Source of the DNA: Paenibacillus lycopersici
GTDB lineage: Bacteria; Bacillota; Bacilli; Paenibacillales; Paenibacillaceae
Assembly: GCF_010119935.1 (NCBI RefSeq)
Contig: NZ_CP048209.1
Span: 6,484,001 to 6,548,000 of the forward strand
Direction: 5' to 3'
Length of the DNA: 64,000 bases
This document shows positions 9,091 to 18,257 of this stretch, piece after piece. The position numbers and the translations under genes were made by a program. The stretch's first letter is position 1; the number at the start of each line of letters is the position of its first letter. The notes beneath the pieces were generated by a model. It worked only from the letters and a program-made list of their open reading frames with translations. It ran no database searches and was not told the origin of the DNA.

Positions 9091-10719
9091 CTACCCCCCT
9101 GCCTTATCGGATAACTGGTGCAGCAGCGCGTCGAAGCCGTGGCGCATCGGATCCGTCAATACGGCCGGATAAATCCCGATCAGCACGATGAAGGCCAGCA
9201 GCGCGATCATCGGCACCGCCTCCACGAGCCGTACGTCCCGCACGGCCGCGAACCGCTCCGGTATCGCGCCGAACGTAATGCCGAGCACGCTGCGGAGCAC
9301 GTAGATCGCGGTCAAGATGACGCCGACGACGGCAATCGCCGTAATCGCCCGCATGGAGTCGAACAAGCCGAGCAGCGAGAGAAACTCGCCGACGAAGCCG
9401 GACAAGCCCGGCAGCCCCAGCGACGCCATCCCGGCAGCCAGCAGCACGCCGCTCAGGAACGGCATGCTTCTCGCAAGCCCGCCCAGATGCCGCAGCTCCG
9501 TCGAGCCCGTTCGCTCGTAGATGCTGCCGACGATCAAGAAGAGCAGCGCGGAGATGAATCCGTGCGAGACGAGCTGAATGATCGCGCCGTGCAGTCCCAC
9601 CTCGTTCAGCGAGGCGATGCCGAGCAGCACGATACCCATATGGCTGATGGACGAATAGGCCAGCACCAGCTTGAACTCTTCCTGCACGAGCGCGAGCACC
9701 GCGCCGTACAGGATGTTGACGACGCCTAATATCGCGAGCGCCGTCGCCCAATCCTTCGTCACGTCCGGGAACATGAAGACGCCGAACCGCAGCAAGCCGT
9801 ACGCCCCCATCTTTAGCAGCACCCCGGAGTGAATCATGACCACGGACGGCGGCGCCTCCGCATGTACCTTCAGCATCCACGTATGGAACGGGAAGACCGG
9901 CAGCTTGATGCCGAACGCGATCAGCAGCAGCAGGAAGATGACCCAGTGCATCCGGTCGGACATATAGAGCGGATTATCCGACCCTTGCGACAATTGCGGC
10001 ATGTTGACGTAAGCGTCCTTGTCCGCAAGGTTCGAGCTGATCACCTCATAGCTGCCGCTAAAGGTCAAATGCGTCTGCTGCTCGTTCGGCTGCAGATCGG
10101 CGCGGAAGCCGGCCGTCGCCACGAGCAGGACGAACGCCAGCAGCATGATGGCGGACCCGATGCCGTTATAGAGCAGAAACTTGTTCGCCGCCTGCTCCCG
10201 GTTCATATAGCCCCAGATGCCGATCAGGAAGAACATCGGAATGAGCGTCATTTCGAAGAAGACGAAGAACAGGAAGACGTCCCGTGCCAGGAAGACGCCG
10301 ATCATGCCGACCTCCAGCAGCAGGAACCAGATGTAGAACGATTTCCACCGCTTCTTGATATGCACGGAGGCCAGCGCGGCCATCGTGCCGACGATGGTCG
10401 TCAGCAGCAGCAGCGGCATGGACAACCCGTCCACGCCCATATGGTACTGGAATTGCAGCGTGTACGAACCGACTTCGCCGACGGCTGTTTTATCGAGCGA
10501 TGTCGAGATCCAGGTCGCCGTTTCCTCGTAGGCCTTGCCGCCTTTGACGCTGTCGTAGTCCGCGTACAGCCAGAGCGAGAGCAAGAGCGGCAGCAGCGTC
10601 GCCGTAATGGCGGTCACTTTGATCCAGCGGCTGCGATGCTTCGGGAGAAACAGCACCACGAGCAGACCGAGCAGCGGCGAGAACGTAATGAGCGATAGTA
10701 TCGGAAGATCCGCGAGCAT
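9091..10719 (-). CDS. nuoM: NADH-quinone oxidoreductase subunit M
   Basis: Antiporter-like membrane subunit of complex I, 542 residues, about 14 helices. The family signature FEMTLIPMFFLIGIWG and the proton-channel stretch LPVFPFHTWMLKVHAEAPPS are present. Its start codon shares one base with the nuoL stop codon (TAATG arrangement), which points to translational coupling. An insertion of about 50 polar residues, roughly 212-255, lies between two helices and is predicted to face outside; the usual NuoM has a shorter loop there. Confidence 0.97.
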   Translation of the reverse strand: MLADLPILSLITFSPLLGLLVVLFLPKHRSRWIKVTAITATLLPLLLSLWLYADYDSVKGGKAYEETATWISTSLDKTAVGEVGSYTLQFQYHMGVDGLSMPLLLLTTIVGTMAALASVHIKKRWKSFYIWFLLLEVGMIGVFLARDVFLFFVFFEMTLIPMFFLIGIWGYMNREQAANKFLLYNGIGSAIMLLAFVLLVATAGFRADLQPNEQQTHLTFSGSYEVISSNLADKDAYVNMPQLSQGSDNPLYMSDRMHWVIFLLLLIAFGIKLPVFPFHTWMLKVHAEAPPSVVMIHSGVLLKMGAYGLLRFGVFMFPDVTKDWATALAILGVVNILYGAVLALVQEEFKLVLAYSSISHMGIVLLGIASLNEVGLHGAIIQLVSHGFISALLFLIVGSIYERTGSTELRHLGGLARSMPFLSGVLLAAGMASLGLPGLSGFVGEFLSLLGLFDSMRAITAIAVVGVILTAIYVLRSVLGITFGAIPERFAAVRDVRLVEAVPMIALLAFIVLIGIYPAVLTDPMRHGFDALLHQLSDKAGG

Positions 10720-12596
10720 TACCAGAACCTCCTTAAGGCGACGGCCGCGATTAGGATGACGAGCCCGAGCACGGTAATCAGGCCGTACGTTTGCACCTGA
10801 CCGTTCTGCATCCGCGTGCCGCCTCTGCCGAGCAGAACCGCCGCCCCGCCGGTCGCGCGCACCAGGCCGTCCACGATGTAATCGTCGATGATGTTCAGCA
10901 GCCCGCCGACCGCGCGGAGCGGACGAACGAGCGCCGCTTCATACAGCTCGTCGATATAATATTTTCGTTCCAGCAGCTTCACGAGCCAAGCGGCCCGCGA
11001 TGAGACGAAGTCGCGCGCGATGACGCCTTTCACGAAGACGAGCCAGCCCAGATACAGGCCGAGCAGTCCGACCGCCGCGGAGATGACCATCACGAGGCCG
11101 CCCCCGCCGTTCTCCCGCTCCGCGCCGTCCGTCAGCCATATGCCGAGCGTATCGTTCCATGGCGTCTGCACGAAGCCGGCCGCGATCGCCAGTACCGCAA
11201 GCACGATCAGCGGAATCGTCATGGACGGCGGCGATTCATGCGCATGAACATGCCCATGGCCCCGGGGCTTGCCGGTAAAGACGAGGAAGAACAGCCGCGC
11301 CATGTAGAACGCCGTGAAGAATGCGGCTACGATGCCGACGACGAACAAGACCGGCTTCTCGTGATAGGCGATGTTCAGAATCATATCCTTCGACCAGAAG
11401 CCCGAGAACGGCGGAATGCCGGACAAGGCCAGCGTGCCGATGCCGAACGTCCAGGCGGTGATCTTCATCCGGGAGCCCAAGCCGCCCATCTCTTGAATGT
11501 TCTGGGTATGTACCGCGTGAATGACGCTGCCCGCCCCAAGGAAGAGCAGCGCTTTGAAGAATGCATGCGTGAACAGGTGGAAAATCCCGCCCGTCATCGA
11601 GTTCAATCCCAATCCCATCATCATGTAGCCCAACTGGCTGACCGTCGAATAGGCGAGAATGCGCTTGATGTCGTTCTGCGCCACCCCGATGGTCGCCGCG
11701 AAGATCGCGGTGAAACCGCCGATGTAAGCGACGATGTCCATCGCGGTCTGCGAGGCTTGGAAAATATCGAACGTCCGCGCGACCAGGTATACGCCCGCGG
11801 CGACCATCGTCGCGGCATGGATGAGCGCGCTGATCGGCGTCGGGCCTTCCATCGCGTCCGGGAGCCATACATGCAGCGGGAATTGACCGGATTTGCCGAC
11901 CGCGCCGACGAAGATCAGCACGGCGATCCACGTCGTTACGCTTGCCGCGATGACGCCGCTGCCCCCATCGAAGGCATTGCCGATCCGCACGAAGTCAAGC
12001 GCGTGATCCGGCATGTACCAGTAGAGCAGCAAGATGCCGAGCAGCAAGCCTGCGTCCCCGATGCGTGTCACGATGAACGCCTTCTTGGCCGCGGCCTTCG
12101 CCTCCGGCTTGCTGAACCAGAAGCCGACGAGCAGGAACGAGCATACGCCGACCAATTCCCAGAAGATATACAGCGTCAGCATGTTGTCCGCGAGCACCAG
12201 CCCCAGCATGGAGAAGGTGAAGAGCGCGACGTAGCCGTAGAAGACGGAAATCCGTTCATCGTTCTTCATGTACCCTGCCGAATAGACGTTGACCAGGAAG
12301 CTGACCGCGGTCACGACGACGAGCATGAGCGCCGTCAAATTCGTGACCTCGAAACCGGCTTTGAACACGACGCTGCCCGTATCGATCCACTTAAAGGCGT
12401 ATTGATAATACTTCGTTCCGTCCGACATATGTTCGATCAAGACAAGCACCGCCAGCACGAGGCCAGCGAACGAGCTGACCGAGCCGAGCGTGACGCCGAT
12501 CAAGCGGGAAGAACGGCCGAACGCCAGCAGCAGCAGGAACGCCGCGAGCGGGAAGAGCGGAATGAGCCAGGCGGCCTGCGAAAAAGTCGTATCCAT
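10719..12596 (-). CDS. nuoL: NADH-quinone oxidoreductase subunit L
   Basis: The largest antiporter-like subunit of complex I, 625 residues, with about 16 helices and the long C-terminal lateral helix region that braces the membrane arm. Motifs include FWELVGVCSFLLVGFWF and the proton-path segment GKSGQFPLHVWLPDAMEGPTPISALIHAATMVAAG (read at about residues 233-267). A histidine-rich loop (GHGHVHAHE) sits near residue 460. It follows nuoK by six bases and overlaps the nuoM start by one base. Confidence 0.97.
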   Translation of the reverse strand: MDTTFSQAAWLIPLFPLAAFLLLLAFGRSSRLIGVTLGSVSSFAGLVLAVLVLIEHMSDGTKYYQYAFKWIDTGSVVFKAGFEVTNLTALMLVVVTAVSFLVNVYSAGYMKNDERISVFYGYVALFTFSMLGLVLADNMLTLYIFWELVGVCSFLLVGFWFSKPEAKAAAKKAFIVTRIGDAGLLLGILLLYWYMPDHALDFVRIGNAFDGGSGVIAASVTTWIAVLIFVGAVGKSGQFPLHVWLPDAMEGPTPISALIHAATMVAAGVYLVARTFDIFQASQTAMDIVAYIGGFTAIFAATIGVAQNDIKRILAYSTVSQLGYMMMGLGLNSMTGGIFHLFTHAFFKALLFLGAGSVIHAVHTQNIQEMGGLGSRMKITAWTFGIGTLALSGIPPFSGFWSKDMILNIAYHEKPVLFVVGIVAAFFTAFYMARLFFLVFTGKPRGHGHVHAHESPPSMTIPLIVLAVLAIAAGFVQTPWNDTLGIWLTDGAERENGGGGLVMVISAAVGLLGLYLGWLVFVKGVIARDFVSSRAAWLVKLLERKYYIDELYEAALVRPLRAVGGLLNIIDDYIVDGLVRATGGAAVLLGRGGTRMQNGQVQTYGLITVLGLVILIAAVALRRFW

Positions 12597-12602
12597 GCGC
12601 GC

Positions 12603-12905
12603 TTACCTCCTCATCTCGTCGTAGTCGTCCACGTTGACGGTTCCGCGCGCCCGGTACAGCGCGATCAGTACGGCGATGCCGACGGCCGCTTCGGCCGCCG
12701 CGACCGCGATGCTGAAGAGCGTGAACATTTGGCCCGTCAGCGACGGCACGACGCCGTATTTGGAGAATGCGACCAGGTTCAGGTTGACGGCGTTCAGCAT
12801 CAGCTCGATCGACAAGAGGACGATGACGGCGTTTCGTTTGGTCAGCGCCCCGTACAGACCGACGCAGAAGAGAATCGCCGCCATCGTTAAATAGGATGAT
12901 AACAT
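12603..12905 (-). CDS. nuoK: NADH-quinone oxidoreductase subunit K
   Basis: Small 100-residue membrane subunit with three helices, related to MnhC/MrpC. The two buried glutamates needed for proton transfer are visible, in VLLSIELMLNAVNLN and in AAAEAAVG. It begins directly after nuoJ ends, with no spacer, and keeps the usual length. Role and family are not in doubt. Confidence 0.96.
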   Translation of the reverse strand: MLSSYLTMAAILFCVGLYGALTKRNAVIVLLSIELMLNAVNLNLVAFSKYGVVPSLTGQMFTLFSIAVAAAEAAVGIAVLIALYRARGTVNVDDYDEMRR

Positions 12906-13421
12906 CTAGTCCGCCTCCTTCTTCGCGAGCACGATCGCGCCGATGAACGCAACGGTAAGCAGCACGGATACGAGTTCGAACGGCACGACGTAGCTGGAGA
13001 AGAGCTGCTGGCCGATGGCCAGCGTATTGTCGACCGATCCGTCCGCCGGCGGAGGCTCCGGAAAATCCGATTGCCGGATGGCGTAGAACAGAATGCCGAA
13101 CAGCGCCAGCGCGCCGATCGCCGTCAATGTCTCCTGCAGCGTCCGCGGGCGCTCCGCCTCCGTATCCCGGTGCTTCGTCATCATGATGCCGAAGATCATC
13201 AGGATCGAGACGGCTCCGGCATAGATAAGCACCTGCACGAAGGCCAGAAACTCGGCGTTCAGCAAAATGAACATCCCTGCCACGCCGATGAACACCGCGG
13301 CCAGCGAAACGACCATATGCACGACTTTCGTAAAGCTGACCATCAGTACCGCGCCGCTAATAATCATGACGGCGAAAACGAAAAACGCGACGAATTCACC
13401 GCTGAAATCGAAATTGAACAT
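12906..13421 (-). CDS. nuoJ: NADH-quinone oxidoreductase subunit J
   Basis: Membrane subunit of complex I with five predicted helices, 171 residues. The LIYAGAVSILMIFGIMM stretch is the family signature and contains the pi-bulge helix involved in coupling. The ATG has a GGAGGAG ribosome site about nine bases upstream and follows nuoI by three bases. Confidence 0.96.
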   Translation of the reverse strand: MFNFDFSGEFVAFFVFAVMIISGAVLMVSFTKVVHMVVSLAAVFIGVAGMFILLNAEFLAFVQVLIYAGAVSILMIFGIMMTKHRDTEAERPRTLQETLTAIGALALFGILFYAIRQSDFPEPPPADGSVDNTLAIGQQLFSSYVVPFELVSVLLTVAFIGAIVLAKKEAD

Positions 13422-13424
13422 GCG

Positions 13425-13880
13425 TTACTTCGCTCCTCCCTTGGCTGCAGCAGGAGCGCCGATATTGTTGTTGTCCAGGCGGACGTGCTCGTTGTTCTCG
13501 TCCAGCCACTTCATGTCCTTGAACAGATCGTCCCGGCTGTAGGCGGCCAATTCGAAATTGCCCGTCATCACGATCGCTTCCGTCGGGCACACCTCCGTGC
13601 AGAGGTCGCAAAGGATGCAAATCTCGAAATTGATGTCGTACGTATCGATGACCTTCCCTTTCTTCTCGGGATCCGGATTCGCCTTGCCGGTAAGCGTGAT
13701 GCATTCCGTCGGGCAGATGCGCGCGCACTGGTTGCACACGATGCATTTGTCCGGCTCGAAATGCTGAATGCCGCGGAACCGGTCAGGCATGACGATGGGC
13801 ACGTCGGGATAGGAGGTCGTTACCTTCTTCTTGGTCATGGATTGCAGCGTCACGCCAAGCCCTTTCAAGAGACCTTTCAT
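13425..13880 (-). CDS. nuoI: NADH-quinone oxidoreductase subunit I, ferredoxin-type
   Basis: Peripheral-arm subunit carrying two [4Fe-4S] clusters (N6a/N6b) that pass electrons toward cluster N2. The 151-residue product has both motifs complete: CIVCNQCARICP near residue 49 and CILCDLCTEVCP near residue 94. The ATG at 13878-13880 was chosen over an upstream frame extension because GGAGGGAGAAGG directly precedes it and the protein then starts MKGLLKGLGVTLQ, as usual. The C-terminal tail (about 35 residues) is polar and ends AAAKGGAK. In this organism it may be the entry point for electrons, since nuoEFG are missing from the operon. Confidence 0.96.
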   Translation of the reverse strand: MKGLLKGLGVTLQSMTKKKVTTSYPDVPIVMPDRFRGIQHFEPDKCIVCNQCARICPTECITLTGKANPDPEKKGKVIDTYDINFEICILCDLCTEVCPTEAIVMTGNFELAAYSRDDLFKDMKWLDENNEHVRLDNNNIGAPAAAKGGAK

Positions 13881-13913
13881 TCCTTCTCCCTCCTCCAAGT
13901 TTTGTGCGAAGCC

Positions 13914-13933
13914 CTTGCCGGGAAACCGGCAAG
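13914..13933 (-). other. Hairpin in the nuoH-nuoI spacer
   Basis: CTTGCCGG pairs perfectly with CCGGCAAG around a four-base loop. It sits inside the only long spacer (103 bases) of the nuo operon. No T run follows, so it is more likely an RNA-processing or stability element than a terminator. Confidence 0.6.
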
Positions 13934-13983
13934 CTAACAAAACCACTTCGAAAGCTTACGACAATATAATGGGAGCCGCAGGC

Positions 13984-14994
13984 TTACTTGACGAACAGCT
14001 CCATGTAAACCGCGGTCAGAAACACGTTCAGGATCGCCACCGGCAGCAGTACCTTCCAACCGAGCCCCATGAGCTGGTCGATGCGAATCCGCGGCAGGGT
14101 AGCCCTGATCCAGAACAGGAAGAAGACGATCGACGAGAACTTCAGCAGAAACCAGATAATGCCCGGCACCCAGTCGAGGAACGGGAACGGCGCATGCCAG
14201 GCGCCGAGGAAGAGCACCGTCGTCAGCGCGGCGATCGCGTAGACGTACACGTACTCCGTCAGCATGAAGAACGCGAAGCGGAAGCCGCTGTATTCGACAT
14301 GATAGCCGGCGACGAGCTCGGACTCCGCCTCGGGCAAGTCGAACGGCGTCCGGTTCAGCTCCGACACCGCCGCGATGATGAAGACGGCGAAGCCGATGAT
14401 CTGCGGGAGGAAGTTCCACTCCCAGAACCAGCTGCCCTGCTGGTCCGCGATGGTGCGCAGGTTCAGCGAGCCCGACAGCATGACGACGCCGACGACCGAG
14501 ATGACGAGCGGCACCTCGTAGCTGATCATCTGCGCGGCGGACCGCATGCCGCCGAGAAGCGCGTACTTGTTGTTGGACGACCAGCCGCCCAGGATGATCG
14601 CGATCGTCGAGATGCCCGACAACGCCACATAGTAGAGCAATCCCACGTTGATGTCGGCAAAATAGAGCTTCTGCGTATACGGGATGACCGCCAATACCGC
14701 GAACGCCGGCACGTAAGCCAGCGCCGGAGCCAGGATGAACAGCGTCCGGTCGGCTTTGCGGGGGATGGTGTCCTCCTTGATCAGCAGCTTGAAAATATCG
14801 GCCACCGACTGCAGCAGCCCCCACGGGCCGACCCGGTTCGGGCCGATCCGGTACTGCATCCAGCCGATGACTTTCCGTTCGAAGAAAATGGCATACGTCA
14901 CGAAACCGAGGACGACCATAAGCAGAATGACGCCCCACAGGAAGAACAGGAGCGCATGGCCCCAGGTCAGCGTTTCGTCCAGCCAAGCTCCCAT
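13984..14994 (-). CDS. nuoH: NADH-quinone oxidoreductase subunit H
   Basis: Membrane subunit that builds the quinone chamber and the first proton path. The 336-residue product has about eight helices. Family motifs are RIGPNRVGPWGLLQ, the acidic EAESELVAGYHVEYSG loop that lines the quinone tunnel, and the C-terminal RIRIDQLMGLGWKVLLP. The start overlaps the nuoD stop by four bases (ATGA). Length and motifs are ordinary. Confidence 0.97.
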   Translation of the reverse strand: MGAWLDETLTWGHALLFFLWGVILLMVVLGFVTYAIFFERKVIGWMQYRIGPNRVGPWGLLQSVADIFKLLIKEDTIPRKADRTLFILAPALAYVPAFAVLAVIPYTQKLYFADINVGLLYYVALSGISTIAIILGGWSSNNKYALLGGMRSAAQMISYEVPLVISVVGVVMLSGSLNLRTIADQQGSWFWEWNFLPQIIGFAVFIIAAVSELNRTPFDLPEAESELVAGYHVEYSGFRFAFFMLTEYVYVYAIAALTTVLFLGAWHAPFPFLDWVPGIIWFLLKFSSIVFFLFWIRATLPRIRIDQLMGLGWKVLLPVAILNVFLTAVYMELFVK

Positions 14995-16094
14995 CAGCAG
15001 TCGACCTCCCCGACGACAATATCGATGCCGCCCAGAATCGTAATGAGGTTCGTCATCGTTTCGCCGACGAGCAGCTTCGGCAGAATTTGCAAATTGACGA
15101 ACGACGGACGGCGGAATTTCAGGCGGTACGGCTCCGCCTTGCCTTTGGAGACGATATGGCAGCCGATCTCGCCGCGCGGCGACTCGATGCCGACGTACAG
15201 TTCGCCGGCCGGCGGCCGGATGACGCGGGGCACCTTGCCCATGACGTCGCCGGAAGCCGGGAATTGCTCGACCGCCTGTTTCAAGATGCGAAGCGATTGG
15301 CGGATTTCCTCCAGCCGGATGTTATACCGGTCGAAGCAGTCGCCGTTCCGTCCGACGGGCACGTCGAATTCGAAACGCTCGTACAGGCTGTACGGCTTGC
15401 TCCGGCGCAGATCCCATTGCACGCCTGTGGAGCGCAGGTTCGCCCCCGACAGGCCGAAGTTGATCGCCGTCTCGGCGTCATAACGGCCGATGCCCTTGAT
15501 CCGGGCAAGGAAAATTTCGTTGCCGCTGACGAGCCTGTCGTACTCGTCCAGCTTGCCTTCCATGTACGGGATGAAATCGCGCACCTGCTCGATCCAGCCG
15601 GGGGGAGCGTCCCACTTCACGCCGCCGACGCGCATATAATTGTAGGTCAACCGCGCGCCGCACAGCTCGTTGAACAGATTAATGATAATTTCGCGGTCGC
15701 GGAAGGCGAACAAGAACGGGCTCATCGCCCCGATGTCGAGCAAATACGTGCCCCACCAGACGAGATGGCTCGCGACGCGCTGCAGCTCCATGACGATCAG
15801 GCGCATAAATTCCGCCCTCTCCGGTACCTCGAGGCCCATCATTTTCTCGACGGCGTGGCAGAGCACGTAGTTGGTCGTCATCGCGGATACATAGTCCATC
15901 CTGTCGGTGTACGGAATGATCTGCGTATAGTTCAATTCCTCGGCCAGCTTCTCCGTGCCGCGGTGCAGGTAGCCCATGACCGGCGTCGCTTCCGTAATCA
16001 CTTCGCCGTCCAGCTTGACGATGATGCGGAAAACGCCGTGCGTGCTCGGATGCTGCGGGCCGACGTTAAGCAGCAGTTCTTCGGTTCGAATCAC
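14994..16094 (-). CDS. nuoD: NADH-quinone oxidoreductase subunit D (49-kDa type)
   Basis: The 49-kDa-type subunit, related to the large subunit of [NiFe] hydrogenases, forms the quinone pocket with NuoB. The 366-residue product begins with LLLNVGPQHPSTHGVFR, which holds the quinone-contacting histidine loop, and ends with GGIDIVVGEVDC. The start is GTG at 16092-16094 behind GGAGGTG; no better ATG exists. Spacing to nuoC is four bases. No sign of the hydrogenase nickel ligands, as expected. Confidence 0.97.
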   Translation of the reverse strand: MIRTEELLLNVGPQHPSTHGVFRIIVKLDGEVITEATPVMGYLHRGTEKLAEELNYTQIIPYTDRMDYVSAMTTNYVLCHAVEKMMGLEVPERAEFMRLIVMELQRVASHLVWWGTYLLDIGAMSPFLFAFRDREIIINLFNELCGARLTYNYMRVGGVKWDAPPGWIEQVRDFIPYMEGKLDEYDRLVSGNEIFLARIKGIGRYDAETAINFGLSGANLRSTGVQWDLRRSKPYSLYERFEFDVPVGRNGDCFDRYNIRLEEIRQSLRILKQAVEQFPASGDVMGKVPRVIRPPAGELYVGIESPRGEIGCHIVSKGKAEPYRLKFRRPSFVNLQILPKLLVGETMTNLITILGGIDIVVGEVDC

Positions 16095-16097
16095 GGC

Positions 16098-17141
16098 TCA
16101 CACCTCCGGGTCCAGCGGTTCGTAGTCTTTGCGCAGCGGATAGCCGACCCAGTTGTCCGGCATCATAATGCGCCGCAGATCGGGATGGCCGGGAAAATCG
16201 ACGCCGAGCAAATCGTAAATCTCGCGCTCGTTCCAATTGGCCGTCGCCCATACCGGAACGACGGACGGCACCGAAGGCGCCTCGCGATCCGTCTTCACTT
16301 TGACGGCGATCTCCTGGCCGGATTGCAGGGACACCAGGTGGTAGACCGTCTCCAGATGCGTCTCGTAATCGACGCCGGACAGATTGCGCAAGTAGTCCAT
16401 TTGCAGCGCCGCATGCGACTTCAGCAGCTTGGCTGCCGCAAGCAGGCGATCGCCGCGTATGATCAAGGTCGGCCGGTGGCCGTCCAGTTCGTTGACGTAG
16501 GCTTCGACGACGGCATCCTCCGCCGCCAGCGTGCGGATCAGCTCAACCGCGAGATCGAGCTGCGGCTGCATCGGCGACGGCGGCTTCGGTTCGGCCGGAG
16601 CCGCCGCTTCGCCTTCGGCAGCCGCCTTGGCCGCCGCGCGGGCCGCGCGCGCTTCCGCCGCCGCCTTCAGCTTCGCTTCCTTCTCGGGGTCGACCGCGCC
16701 GGCTGCGGCTCCATCCGCCGCGGGCGCTCCGCCTTCGGCGGCCGCCTTGGCCGCCGCGCGGGCCGCGCGCGCTTCCGCCGCCGCCTTCAGCTTCGCTTCC
16801 TTCTCGGGGTCGACCGCGCCGGCTGCGGCTCCGTCCGCCGCGGGCGCTCCGCCTTCGGCGGCCGCCTTGGCTGCCGCGCGGGCCGCGCGCGCTTCCGCCG
16901 CCGCCTTCAGCTTCGCTTCGCGCTCCGGATCGACCGCGGGCGCTTCCCCGGCGCTCGGCGCGGCCCCGTCCGCCGCAGGCGCGGGGGCGCTGCCTTCCGC
17001 TGCCGATCCGCCTTCCCGCACGGCGGATGCACCGGCGGCTCCGTCTGCCGGCTTTGCCTCCGCATCGCCGCTGGCGGGGTTATCCCCGGATGCCGCCGGA
17101 TCGGCCGGCAACCCCGGTTTCTGTTCTTTCTCGTCGCTCAT
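16098..17141 (-). CDS. nuoC: NADH-quinone oxidoreductase subunit C with a repetitive Ala-rich N-terminal extension
   Basis: The 30-kDa-type subunit of the peripheral arm. Only the last 160 or so of its 347 residues are the usual NuoC domain, from about MQPQLDLAVELIRTL to the signature DFPGHPDLRRIMMPDNWVGY. The first 185 residues are Ala/Glu/Lys/Pro-rich and contain a 40-residue unit that occurs twice almost unchanged and a third time in part (EAKLKAAAEARAARAAAKAA core). This region is predicted helical and highly charged. Typical NuoC proteins lack it, although Ala-rich heads are known in related bacilli. It overlaps the nuoB stop by four bases. The start has only a weak GGGTGA site. Confidence 0.93.
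   Translation of the reverse strand: MSDEKEQKPGLPADPAASGDNPASGDAEAKPADGAAGASAVREGGSAAEGSAPAPAADGAAPSAGEAPAVDPEREAKLKAAAEARAARAAAKAAAEGGAPAADGAAAGAVDPEKEAKLKAAAEARAARAAAKAAAEGGAPAADGAAAGAVDPEKEAKLKAAAEARAARAAAKAAAEGEAAAPAEPKPPSPMQPQLDLAVELIRTLAAEDAVVEAYVNELDGHRPTLIIRGDRLLAAAKLLKSHAALQMDYLRNLSGVDYETHLETVYHLVSLQSGQEIAVKVKTDREAPSVPSVVPVWATANWNEREIYDLLGVDFPGHPDLRRIMMPDNWVGYPLRKDYEPLDPEV
16621..16940. repeat. 120-bp tandem repeat within nuoC
   Basis: Units 16621-16740 and 16741-16860 differ at one base; a third, partial copy covers about 16861-16920 with two changes. Because 120 is a multiple of three, each unit adds 40 residues in frame. Such near-identity suggests recent duplication or ongoing slippage. 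Confidence 0.95.
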
Positions 17142-17656
17142 CGGCCCGTCACCCGCTTCCCGGTTTTCGCCTCGTAGCGGATTTTCTCCTGAAGCTTATT
17201 GATGCCGTAGATGAGCGCCGCCGGGTTAGGCGGACAGCCCGGTATGTACACGTCGACGGGGACGATCTGGTCGACGCCCTTCATGACGGCGTACGATCTG
17301 ACATACGGACCGCCCGCGGTGGCGCAGGAGCCCATCGCAATGACCCATTTGGGCTCGGGCATCTGGTCGTACAGACGGCGAAGCAGCGGCCCCATCTTCT
17401 TCGTGACGGTGCCCGCGACGATCATGACGTCGGATTGCCGCGGCGACGTGCGGAACATGACGCCGAAGCGGTCCAGGTCGTAGTGCGAGGCGCCCGTGCC
17501 CATCATCTCGATGGCGCAGCAGGCCAGTCCGAACGTCAGCGGCCACAAGGAGTTGCTCCGCGCCCATGCCTTGAGCTGCTCCAGCGTGCCCATGAACACG
17601 TTGCGTTCCAGTTCTTGTCTCTCTTCGGGGGTAATCGACTCTAGATTGAATTCCAT
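17138..17656 (-). CDS. nuoB: NADH-quinone oxidoreductase subunit B
   Basis: Peripheral subunit that holds [4Fe-4S] cluster N2, the last electron carrier before quinone. The 172-residue product shows the paired cysteines in LACCAIEMMGTG, and further cysteines in GSCATAGGPY and IPGCPPNP, which are the cluster ligands. It overlaps nuoA by 16 bases at its start and nuoC by four at its end. AAGGTG precedes the ATG. Ordinary length. Confidence 0.97.
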   Translation of the reverse strand: MEFNLESITPEERQELERNVFMGTLEQLKAWARSNSLWPLTFGLACCAIEMMGTGASHYDLDRFGVMFRTSPRQSDVMIVAGTVTKKMGPLLRRLYDQMPEPKWVIAMGSCATAGGPYVRSYAVMKGVDQIVPVDVYIPGCPPNPAALIYGINKLQEKIRYEAKTGKRVTGR

Positions 17657-18012
17657 TTCAGCACCTTCTTCTTCCAGGCGTAGAGTAGTCCGATCAATAA
17701 CAGTCCCGTAAAGATCGCCATTTCAACCAGCACAAAAAGGCCGAGCTTCTTGTACGCAACGGCCCACGGATATAGGAAAACGGTTTCGACATCGAAGACG
17801 ACAAACATGAGCGCAAACAGATAGTAGCGCACGTTGAAACGGACCTGTCCCTCGCCCACGGGTTCGTTTCCGCTCTCGTAAGTCGTTTTCTTCTCATCAT
17901 TCGGCTTGTACGGCCGAAGCAGCCGTCCAACGGCCAGCGCGACCACAGGAAGCAAAATCCCGAGTAGAATGAAGATCGTCACAATCACATAATTGTTGAT
18001 GTACCTCTCCAC
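17641..18012 (-). CDS. nuoA: NADH-quinone oxidoreductase subunit A
   Basis: Small membrane subunit of complex I with three helices; the loop after the first helix carries the TYESGNEP signature that helps form the quinone site. The start is taken as GTG at 18010-18012 because GGAGGCG lies eight bases before it. An in-frame ATG 15 bases upstream has no ribosome site, and its own bases form part of that GGAGGCG. The product is then 123 residues. It is the first gene of the operon, with a likely promoter about 75 bases upstream. Confidence 0.93.
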   Translation of the reverse strand: MERYINNYVIVTIFILLGILLPVVALAVGRLLRPYKPNDEKKTTYESGNEPVGEGQVRFNVRYYLFALMFVVFDVETVFLYPWAVAYKKLGLFVLVEMAIFTGLLLIGLLYAWKKKVLKWNSI

Positions 18013-18084
18013 AACTTTCGCCTCCATGGTTAGGATCTACAGGGCGCCATACTTGCGGTGAACTTTGGACAAAATTCCCTCACA

Positions 18085-18113
18085 ATTATAACAAATGCTG
18101 CCACTTGCGTCTA
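18085..18113 (-). promoter_or_regulatory. Probable sigma-A promoter of the nuo operon
   Basis: On the minus strand, TAGACG (-35) is followed 17 bases later by a perfect TATAAT (-10). It sits about 75 bases before nuoA in a stretch that is AT-rich for this genome. Confidence 0.65.
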
Positions 18114-18257
18114 TGACCGAGTTGGAAAGCGCTTTCCGGGCCGTTTCGAACCGGTTATGCCCGGCGCCTTCCGCATCGGAACGGCCGCCGCCTGATAAGT
18201 ATATGCGGGATGCGTCCCGAAAAGTTGCGGCGATTTTGTGACGCGCGCACGACGCAA

